Assembly (NCBI GenBank): GCA_009885425.1
Contig: VFKS01000545.1
Coordinates: 1-5,661 of the forward strand
DNA: 5,661 nt
Reading direction: 5' to 3'
Source: Novosphingobium sp.
GTDB lineage: Bacteria > Pseudomonadota > Alphaproteobacteria > Sphingomonadales > Sphingomonadaceae
How positions within the stretch are numbered: position 1 is the first letter of the stretch; each line of letters begins with the position of its first letter. Shown piece by piece: positions 1 to 4,916 of the stretch. The notes below the pieces were generated by a model that did not search any database, was not told the DNA's origin, and worked only from the letters and a program-made list of their open reading frames with translations. Position numbers and translations under genes: made by a program.

Positions 1-2
1 TG

Positions 3-422
3 GTTGCGATTTCGACCGAGGCCGACACCAAGGGTTATGCCGCCGCCAAGGCGCTGGCCGCGCGCGTGATCGACAGCGCCTATGCCTACAACATGGGTCC
101 GGTGCTGTTCAAACCGACGCTGACCGTCGCACCGCAGACATTCCGCACCACCCCTGAGGGCGCGCTCGCCTACTTCGTCGGCGGCGACAAGGCTTTCCCG
201 TCCGATAGCGGTTTCGCCATGAAGCACTGGCGTCAATGCAAGAGCGAAAACGCCGGCATCGTCATCACCGGTAACACCGCGATTTCGATGGGCAATGTCA
301 CGATGTCGGATGCCAAAGGCAACGTAACCAAAGTCGACAAGACCTGGGGCTATGTCCGTGGTGGCGATGGCAAGCTGAGGATTGTCCTGCACCATTCGTC
401 GCTACCTTACACAGCCAAGTAA
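3..422 (+). CDS. NTF2-like (CaMKII association-domain-like) protein, 3' part only
   Basis: The reading frame is open from the left edge and ends with TAA at 420-422, giving 139 visible C-terminal residues. The true start lies outside the window. A GTG at 66 is internal, because the frame continues upstream with sensible protein (STEADTKGYAAAKALAARV). Recognisable blocks are GPVLFKPTLT, PQTFRTTPEGALAYFVGGD and the C-terminal DKTWGYVRG and LRIVLHHSSLPY. The last resembles the end of the cone-shaped NTF2/SnoaL fold, in particular bacterial relatives of the CaMKII association domain. From memory, such proteins are sometimes labelled phosphoribosyl-AMP cyclohydrolase in databases. I see no HisI-type cysteine/histidine metal site here and regard that label as doubtful. 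They are often exported, but the N-terminus that would show a signal peptide is missing. The ligand or reaction is unknown. The gene converges on the PII-like gene with 24 bp between stop codons. I am confident it is a real gene and moderately confident of the family. Confidence 0.8.
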   Translation, partial: VAISTEADTKGYAAAKALAARVIDSAYAYNMGPVLFKPTLTVAPQTFRTTPEGALAYFVGGDKAFPSDSGFAMKHWRQCKSENAGIVITGNTAISMGNVTMSDAKGNVTKVDKTWGYVRGGDGKLRIVLHHSSLPYTAK

Positions 423-432
423 ACCTTAGCCT

Positions 433-464
433 CGCGGCGGGCGGCCTTAGAACCGCTCGCCGCG
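433..464 (+). terminator. GC-rich hairpin at a convergent gene junction, possible terminator
   Basis: The left arm CGCGGCGGGCGG (433-444) pairs with the right arm CCGCTCGCCGCG (453-464). This gives 12 pairs including one G-U, around the 8-nt loop CCTTAGAA. It begins 10 nt after the stop of the plus-strand gene and contains the stop and last codons of the PII-like gene on the minus strand. In minus-strand RNA the G-U pair becomes an A-C mismatch, so the fold is better for plus-strand transcripts. Neither side has a U-tract (plus strand continues CATAACC), so it is not a textbook intrinsic terminator. It may instead block 3' exonucleases or support Rho-dependent ending. The fold is seen directly; the function is inferred. 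Confidence 0.45.
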
Positions 465-755
465 CATAACCCGGACATCCTGGATCGCCACGACCAGGCC
501 ATAGCGTTCGATATCGGGGGCAATCCGGTCGAGCAGTGCACCGACCTTGGCTTCGTTGGTCAGCGCCAGAAACATCCGCTTGGGCACCGTGCCAAACCCT
601 TCGTCTCGCCAGGCGCCGGCCCGGCCGTGGCCCGATTCGACCGGCAAGATCGAATGGTGCAGGATCCCGGCGGCCACCGCTTGCTCGGTCAGCCATTCGC
701 ACAGCGGGGCATCGACCAGAATGTCGATCCGTTGGCGGGTAAAAGTCTGGATCAT
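447..755 (-). CDS. Small PII-like protein, SbtB-type partner of the adjacent transporter
   Basis: This is a 102-residue protein in the size range of PII-family trimeric signalling proteins. The predicted order fits the PII ferredoxin-like fold: strand (QRIDILVDA, 8-16), helix (LCEWLTEQAVAAG, 18-30), strand plus loop (HHSILPVESGHGRAGAWR, 33-50), strand (RMFLALTN, 60-67), helix (KVGALLDRIAPDIERYG, 70-86) and strand (LVVAIQDVRVM, 87-97). The SGHGRAG segment sits where the T-loop begins. Canonical GlnB/GlnK features are absent: no uridylylated-tyrosine loop and no GDGKIF signature. The C-terminal cysteine pair (redox R-loop) of many cyanobacterial SbtB proteins is also missing, as the protein ends RGERF. 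In cyanobacteria SbtB binds SbtA and adenine nucleotides and restrains transport. A like role is inferred here from position, as the gene starts 11 nt after sbtA ends. The ATG at 753-755 is chosen because an AGGAG lies 8 nt upstream. A CutA- or DUF190-type PII relative is the main alternative label. Confidence 0.8.
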   Translation of the reverse strand: MIQTFTRQRIDILVDAPLCEWLTEQAVAAGILHHSILPVESGHGRAGAWRDEGFGTVPKRMFLALTNEAKVGALLDRIAPDIERYGLVVAIQDVRVMRGERF

Positions 756-763
756 CGTTGCGG

Positions 764-768
764 CTCCT
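764..768 (-). promoter_or_regulatory. Ribosome binding site of the PII-like gene, overlapping the sbtA stop
   Basis: On the minus strand the sequence reads TAGGAG, then 7 more bases, then ATG. AGGAG (764-768) is an excellent Shine-Dalgarno with an 8-nt spacer. Its first two bases belong to the sbtA TAG stop (767-769). This arrangement favours translational coupling and supports both the sbtA stop and the PII-like start. Confidence 0.8.
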
Positions 769-1726
769 ATGACAGGACCAATGGGGCAAGCTGGATTAAC
801 AGCGGAATGCCTATCAGGATATTGAACGGAAAGGTCACCGCCAGCGACATCGACAGGTAGATGCCGGGGTCCGCATCGGGCAAGGCCAGCCGGACAGCGG
901 CGGGGACTGCGATGTATGAGGCGCTGGCCGCAAGCATCGCCAGCGCGGCGCCGGTACCCGGATCAAGCCCCAGTAGCGCCGCGACAGCAAGCCCGATTGC
1001 GCCATTGAGCAGCGGCAGGATCACCCCCAGCGCGGCCATCCGCCAAGACAGCGCCCGGCTTTCGCGCAGCCGCCGCATCGCAATCAGCCCCATGTCGAGC
1101 AGGAACAGGCAGAGTAGCCCAGTGAAGCCGGTGACAAAGACCGGGGAAATCGGCTCAAACCGCGCCTTGCCGATCGCCAGACCGATCAGGAACGCGCCGA
1201 GCAACAGCACCACCGAACCGTTGAGCAGCACCTCGCGCATCAGCTTGGTTCGGCTCCCCCCGGCAACCGCGCCTTGGCCGCGCGCCAGCAACAGCCCGGT
1301 GATCACCGCCGGGGTTTCCATCAGTGCCATAACCGCGACCATGAAGCCCGCTGGGGCCATATTGCTGCGGGTCAAGGCATCGGAAACTGTGACGAAAGTG
1401 ACGATCGAAACCGAACCATAATGCGCCGCCACCGCCCCGGCATTCAGCCGGTCGAGCTTGGCAAAGCCCCGCAGCAGGGCAAAGGCCAGGAGCGGCAGGG
1501 CAAAGCTCAGCGCCATCCCGGCGGCGGACACTTGCAGCAATTGCGGGGTAAATCCGGCCTCTGCGACCTGCACCCCGCCCTTCAGACCGATCGCCGCCAT
1601 CAGGTACAGCGACAGGCTTTTCGCCAGCGGCTCCGGCACTGACAGGTCCGACCGCGCAGCGGCGGCCAGCGCGCCCAGCACGAAGAACAGGATCACCGGG
1701 GAAAGCAAAGTCTCGAAAGCGGCCAT
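767..1726 (-). CDS. sbtA: SbtA-type sodium-dependent bicarbonate transporter (inner membrane)
   Basis: This 319-residue, very hydrophobic protein matches the SbtA/DUF897 permease family. Family-like stretches are SLYLMAAIGLKGGVQVAEAG (38-57), AAHYGSVSIVTFVTVSDA (100-117), ALMETPAVITGLLLARG (134-150), DMGLIAMRRL (211-220) and ASASYIAVPAAVRLALPDAD (267-286). By eye there are about ten membrane segments, near 8-24, 36-56, 63-86, 98-115, 124-148, 166-187, 195-215, 229-252, 257-277 and 288-313. The break between the two halves falls around the polar stretch 150-165. This agrees with the inverted-repeat 5+5 architecture known for SbtA. Cyanobacterial SbtA proteins are somewhat longer (about 370 residues), the extra length being mostly in a cytoplasmic loop. 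Family members couple bicarbonate uptake to the sodium gradient; the substrate here is inferred. The ATG at 1724-1726 has AGGA 7 nt upstream. A PII-like gene follows directly. No Rubisco or carbonic anhydrase gene is in view, so bicarbonate may feed carboxylation reactions instead. Confidence 0.88.
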   Translation of the reverse strand: MAAFETLLSPVILFFVLGALAAAARSDLSVPEPLAKSLSLYLMAAIGLKGGVQVAEAGFTPQLLQVSAAGMALSFALPLLAFALLRGFAKLDRLNAGAVAAHYGSVSIVTFVTVSDALTRSNMAPAGFMVAVMALMETPAVITGLLLARGQGAVAGGSRTKLMREVLLNGSVVLLLGAFLIGLAIGKARFEPISPVFVTGFTGLLCLFLLDMGLIAMRRLRESRALSWRMAALGVILPLLNGAIGLAVAALLGLDPGTGAALAMLAASASYIAVPAAVRLALPDADPGIYLSMSLAVTFPFNILIGIPLLIQLAPLVLS

Positions 1727-1748
1727 TGAATAGTCCTAGTCGTTTCGA

Positions 1749-1765
1749 GAACCGTTCCAGACTGG
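1749..1765. promoter_or_regulatory. Two abutting short inverted repeats, possible operator upstream of sbtA
   Basis: GAAC-C-GTTC (1749-1757) and CCAG-A-CTGG (1757-1765) are perfect 4-1-4 inverted repeats that share base 1757. They overlap the predicted -10 region and lie 23-39 nt upstream of the sbtA start. A second AACCGTT copy lies at 1799-1805, upstream of the -35 box, matching 1750-1756. Repeats this short can arise by chance, so a regulator site is only a suggestion. Confidence 0.2.
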
Positions 1766-1784
1766 ATTTAGTTTGCCCTGTCAA
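1756..1784 (-). promoter_or_regulatory. Possible promoter for sbtA and the PII-like gene
   Basis: The 87-nt gap after recQ contains CTTGACA on the minus strand; TTGACA occupies 1779-1784, a perfect -35 box. At the favoured 17-nt spacing the -10 hexamer is TCTGGA (1756-1761), a poor match. The gap is larger than the others in this block, which supports a separate start of transcription. The -35 is seen directly; promoter activity is inferred and the -10 is the weak point. Confidence 0.35.
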
Positions 1785-1813
1785 GCTTCGGCCGGACCAA
1801 CCGTTGTGCGGGT

Positions 1814-3613
1814 TCAGTACTGCCGGATCACGCCCAGAAACGCCTCGCCATAGGCCTCCAGCTTGCGCGTTCCGACCCCGCCCAGTTCGCCCAGCGCGGC
1901 GAGGCTGGCGGGGCGGGCCGTGGCCATTTCGCGCAGAGTGGAATCGTGGAAGATCACATAGGGCGGCAGGCCAGCCTCGGCGGCCAGATCGCGTCGCAAC
2001 GCCCGCAGCGCCTCGAACAGCGGATCGCCGAGCGGGTTGACCGCGCCCCCAGCCCTGCCATCGCCCCGCTCGCGCCGGGGTTTGCGGCTGCGTTCGGCCT
2101 TGGGGGCCAGCGCGATCAGGACCGCCGCGTCGCCTTTCAGCACGTCCTTGGCATCGCCGCCCAGCATCAGCCCGCCGTGCTCGGTCGGGATCAGGCTGCC
2201 GCGGGCCTGCAGCGCGCGGGCCAGCGGACGCAGCAGGTTCGCCTCTTCACCGGTGACAATACCGAACACGCTCAGCTGGTCATGCCCGCGCTGGGTGATC
2301 CGCTCATCATTCGCGCCGACCAGTACTTTTTCAATGTGGCCAAAGCCGTAAGTCTGCCCGGTGCGATAGACCGCTGACAGCAGCTTTTGCGCCAGCGTGG
2401 TGACATCGGCGATCCCCGGCGCCTCGAGGCAGTTGTCGCAATTGCCGCAGCTTTGCGGTGGGTCTTCGCCAAAGTGGCGCAGCAGCAGCGCGCGGCGGCA
2501 TCCGGCGGTCTCAACCAGCCCGGCCATCGCGTCGATCCGCACGCGTTCGCCAGCGCGGCGGTGTTCCTCAACCTCGCTCAAACGCTGGCGGGCGCGGGCA
2601 AAGTCATCCGCCGCCCATAACAGCAGTGCGGTTGCCGGATCGCCATCGCGCCCGGCACGGCCAGTTTCCTGATAGTAACTCTCGATCGATTTAGGCACCC
2701 CGGCATGGGCAACGAACCGCACGTCGGGCTTGTCGATCCCCATCCCGAACGCGACCGTGGCGACCATCACCATGTCCTCGCTGGCGACGAACGCCGCCTG
2801 ATTGGCGGCGCGCACTTCGCTCGGTAGCCCGGCGTGATAGGGCAGCACCCGGCGGCCGGTTGCGGCGGCCAGTTTCTCCGCCAGATCTTCGGTGCGTTTG
2901 CGGGTCGGAGCATAGACGATCCCAGGGCCAGGCATATCGCCCATTAGCGCGGTCAATTGCCGGACAATCGTATCGCGGTGGTGCACGACATAGCGGATGT
3001 TGGGCCGGTCAAACCCTGCGATAATCAGGCCATCATCGGGAATGCCCAGCTGGGCCAGCACATCAGCCCGCGTCGCGGCATCGGCGGTGGCGGTCAGCGC
3101 AAGCCGGGGCACCTCGGGAAAAGCGTCCATCAAGGGCCGCAGCAGGCGGTAGTCCGGGCGGAAATCGTGGCCCCATTCCGAAACGCAGTGCGCCTCGTCA
3201 ATCGCGAACAGGCTGATCTGGGCCTTGCTCAGCAGTTCGCGGAAGTGCGATTGGCTGGCGCGCTCGGGAGCGACATAGAGCAGATCAAGCTGGCCATCGC
3301 GGAACGCGTCAATCGCCGCCTCGCGGTATTCCTCGCTATCCGCGCTGGTCAGGCTGGCGGCGCGGATCCCGTTGGCCTGCGCGCTGCGCAGCTGATCGTG
3401 CATCAGCGCAATCAGCGGGCTGATAACCACGCAGGTGCCCGGCAGCATCACGGCCGGCAGCTGATAGGTCAGGCTTTTGCCCGCGCCGGTTGGCATCACC
3501 GCCAGTGTGCTTTGCCCGGCCAGAACCCGGCCCACCACCTGATCCTGCACCCCCCGAAAGGCGGAGAAACCGAAAGTGGTATGGAGCTGATCGAGAGGGT
3601 CGGGCTGGTTCAC
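1814..3613 (-). CDS. recQ: ATP-dependent DNA helicase RecQ
   Basis: This is a 3'-to-5' superfamily 2 helicase acting in recombination, replication-fork repair and RecF-pathway processing. Its 599 residues are close to the 609 of E. coli RecQ. Helicase motifs appear in order: motif 0 ([12 protein letters not shown], 14-25), Walker A (MPTGAGKS, 40-47), DEAH box (139-142) followed by the RecQ aromatic-rich loop ([16 protein letters not shown], 143-158), motif III (LALTATA, 171-177), motif V ([17 protein letters not shown], 284-300) and motif VI with the arginine finger ([10 protein letters not shown], 315-324). The zinc-binding cysteines are intact at 372, 389, 392 and 395. An RQC winged helix covers about 400-505, a basic linker about 505-525, and one HRDC domain 530-599. 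The start is GTG (3611-3613), the only start codon between the upstream in-frame stop and motif 0. Its ribosome site is weak (AGG, 9 nt away), and the gene sits 18 nt after the serine hydrolase, so coupled expression is likely. Nothing is truncated or missing. Confidence 0.97.
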   Translation of the reverse strand: MNQPDPLDQLHTTFGFSAFRGVQDQVVGRVLAGQSTLAVMPTGAGKSLTYQLPAVMLPGTCVVISPLIALMHDQLRSAQANGIRAASLTSADSEEYREAAIDAFRDGQLDLLYVAPERASQSHFRELLSKAQISLFAIDEAHCVSEWGHDFRPDYRLLRPLMDAFPEVPRLALTATADAATRADVLAQLGIPDDGLIIAGFDRPNIRYVVHHRDTIVRQLTALMGDMPGPGIVYAPTRKRTEDLAEKLAAATGRRVLPYHAGLPSEVRAANQAAFVASEDMVMVATVAFGMGIDKPDVRFVAHAGVPKSIESYYQETGRAGRDGDPATALLLWAADDFARARQRLSEVEEHRRAGERVRIDAMAGLVETAGCRRALLLRHFGEDPPQSCGNCDNCLEAPGIADVTTLAQKLLSAVYRTGQTYGFGHIEKVLVGANDERITQRGHDQLSVFGIVTGEEANLLRPLARALQARGSLIPTEHGGLMLGGDAKDVLKGDAAVLIALAPKAERSRKPRRERGDGRAGGAVNPLGDPLFEALRALRRDLAAEAGLPPYVIFHDSTLREMATARPASLAALGELGGVGTRKLEAYGEAFLGVIRQY

Positions 3614-3622
3614 GTCGGTGGG

Positions 3623-3636
3623 CCTAGCGGGCTAGG
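3623..3636. repeat. Perfect inverted repeat between the serine hydrolase and recQ
   Basis: CCTAGC-GG-GCTAGG is a 6-2-6 perfect inverted repeat. Read on the minus strand, the first arm contains the hydrolase TAG stop (3632-3634). The second arm contains the only Shine-Dalgarno-like bases of recQ (AGG, 3623-3625). In RNA it could form a 5-bp stem with a 4-nt loop that hides the recQ site. The repeat is seen directly; its role in control is inferred. Confidence 0.4.
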
Positions 3637-4876
3637 GTGCTTTGCGGAAGGGCGTGCGCGCCGCTCTCTCCACAAGGGATTCTTCTGCCTTGGTAAAAGC
3701 GCTGCGCCCGGTCGGCGCATCGGGAGCGACGGCACTCGTGAAAAAGGCCAGCCCGCGCCCAGTTTTGGGATCGAGCCACAGTCCGGACTTCAGCCCATAG
3801 GCGTCGCCAGCATGGCCGATCCGCAGCCGGCCGTCACCGAACGGATCGTCGTGGCAGCCCATTTGCGGGCTGGCGAGGGACTGGACCGCGAGGGCGTAGC
3901 TGCAAAAGAACCCGCTGGCCGTGCCGTCTTCGCCCACGCCGTTGCTGCCGTTGAACCGCCAGGCGGGCCGGACCAATGCGGCGAAGCTGGCGGGCTTCAA
4001 AAATCCTTTGCCGCCGCGCGCCAGCATCTGGCCGACTTTGGCCAGATCGCGCATCGAAATTCGCAAGCCGCCCTGCGGGCTGAACAACGCGCCGTTATTG
4101 CCGGGGCGATAGCGCGACAAGTCACAAGCGGTGCCTTCGCGCAGGAACACCGCGCAGGCCGGCGGTTGGCCGTGCAAATCGTCACGCGCCACTTCGCCGC
4201 TGGCCCGGTAAAGCACCACCGCGCGCTGGAAAGCACCGGCTGAACAGCCCGCGCCCCAGTTGAAGCAGGCGTCGAGCTTCAGCGGCTTCAGCACCAGCCG
4301 GCTCATCAGCACATCGAACCGTTCGCCGGTCACCCGCTCCATCACGCTGGCGATCACCGGAAAGTTGAGGTTGGTGTAATGGAACCAGCCCGATCCGGGC
4401 GCGTGGGCATTGTCCCAGACGCGGCGGTCAGCCAACCGCTGTTGCAAGGTCACACCCAGCGGGATCAGATAAAGGTCGTCCCCATCAATCAGGCTCGATT
4501 GGTGCGACAGCAGCAACCGCAGAGTGATAACCCGGTTCGGAAAAGCCGGATTGCGCACCCGGTAGCCCAGATAGTCTGAAACATCGCGGTCCAGATCAAG
4601 CTGGCCTTGATCGGCCAACCGCATCACCCCCAGCGCGGTAACCAGCTTTGAGATCGAGGCGATCCGCACTGGATCATCGGCAGTGACCATCCGGTGAGTG
4701 GCGCGATCGGCCTCTCCTTCGGTCAGCACCGGGCGAATGCCAATACGGTCAAACGCCACCACCACGCTGGCGGGCGGTGCGGCCAAAGCCGGGATTGGGC
4801 ACAGGGCAGCCAGAAAGGTGATCAGGAAGCGGATGCGCCATCCTAGCCACGGGACCGCAGCTTGGCAAAGCCTCAG
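3632..4876 (-). CDS. Exported serine hydrolase, beta-lactamase class C / DD-peptidase-like
   Basis: Residues are numbered from the farthest possible start, a TTG at 4993. The three active-site motifs of the PF00144 serine hydrolase family are present: SISK (113-116, SxxK with the nucleophile Ser113), YTN (206-208, YxN) and HAG (394-396, the KTG-equivalent HxG). A hydrophobic segment FLITFLAALCPIPALA (56-71), preceded by arginines and ending in ALA-A, is a signal peptide with a likely cut after residue 71. The mature enzyme should therefore be periplasmic or secreted. Substrate is unknown: peptidoglycan peptides, esters or beta-lactams are all possible. In-frame starts are TTG 4993, ATG 4969 and CTG 4876. 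The first two put 40-odd odd residues before the signal peptide and overlap the divergent NYN gene. CTG 4876 (Leu40) has GAGGG at 8 nt, gives a normal signal peptide and avoids overlap, so I prefer it. A standard gene caller would probably report 4969 or 4993. The TAG stop is 18 nt before recQ, in the same frame. Confidence 0.85.
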   Translation of the reverse strand: MRLCQAAVPWLGWRIRFLITFLAALCPIPALAAPPASVVVAFDRIGIRPVLTEGEADRATHRMVTADDPVRIASISKLVTALGVMRLADQGQLDLDRDVSDYLGYRVRNPAFPNRVITLRLLLSHQSSLIDGDDLYLIPLGVTLQQRLADRRVWDNAHAPGSGWFHYTNLNFPVIASVMERVTGERFDVLMSRLVLKPLKLDACFNWGAGCSAGAFQRAVVLYRASGEVARDDLHGQPPACAVFLREGTACDLSRYRPGNNGALFSPQGGLRISMRDLAKVGQMLARGGKGFLKPASFAALVRPAWRFNGSNGVGEDGTASGFFCSYALAVQSLASPQMGCHDDPFGDGRLRIGHAGDAYGLKSGLWLDPKTGRGLAFFTSAVAPDAPTGRSAFTKAEESLVERAARTPFRKAP

Positions 4877-4886
4877 ATGGCTTGCC
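4864..4886 (-). promoter_or_regulatory. Hairpin around a possible CTG start of the serine hydrolase
   Basis: GGCAAAGCC (4864-4872) pairs with GGCTTGCC (4879-4886): 8 pairs with one bulged A, around the 6-nt loop TCAGAT. On the minus strand the loop reads ATCTGA and contains the CTG proposed as the hydrolase start (4874-4876). The preceding GAGGG (4885-4889) overlaps the foot of the stem by two bases. The fold is seen; an effect on translation is inferred and depends on CTG being the true start. Confidence 0.25.
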
Positions 4887-4916
4887 CTCGGGCCGAAGTG
4901 GGTGCAATCTCGCTGA

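Noticed and set aside
298..789. A 163-codon minus-strand frame overlapping the PII-like gene and the NTF2-like gene end.
   Set aside because: It is an Arg/Pro/Cys-rich shadow product; the other frame has a good ribosome site and a PII-like fold pattern.
1155..1784. A 209-codon minus-strand frame overlapping sbtA in another frame.
   Set aside because: It is an out-of-frame reading of sbtA, rich in Arg/Gly/Ala, while the sbtA frame shows membrane segments and family motifs.
2957..4243. A 428-codon open frame on the plus strand, opposite recQ and the serine hydrolase.
   Set aside because: It is antisense to two genes with intact catalytic motifs, crosses their junction, and encodes a Gln/Arg/Gly/Ala-rich product with no recognisable domain. 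Long antisense frames are common at this GC content.
1814..4876. RecQ plus neighbouring hydrolase, or RecQ plus the NYN protein, as a new anti-phage system.
   Set aside because: RecQ is full length with standard RQC and HRDC domains, like the housekeeping enzyme. The hydrolase is exported and the NYN gene is on the opposite strand. No integrase, methylase, toxin pair or other island sign is present.
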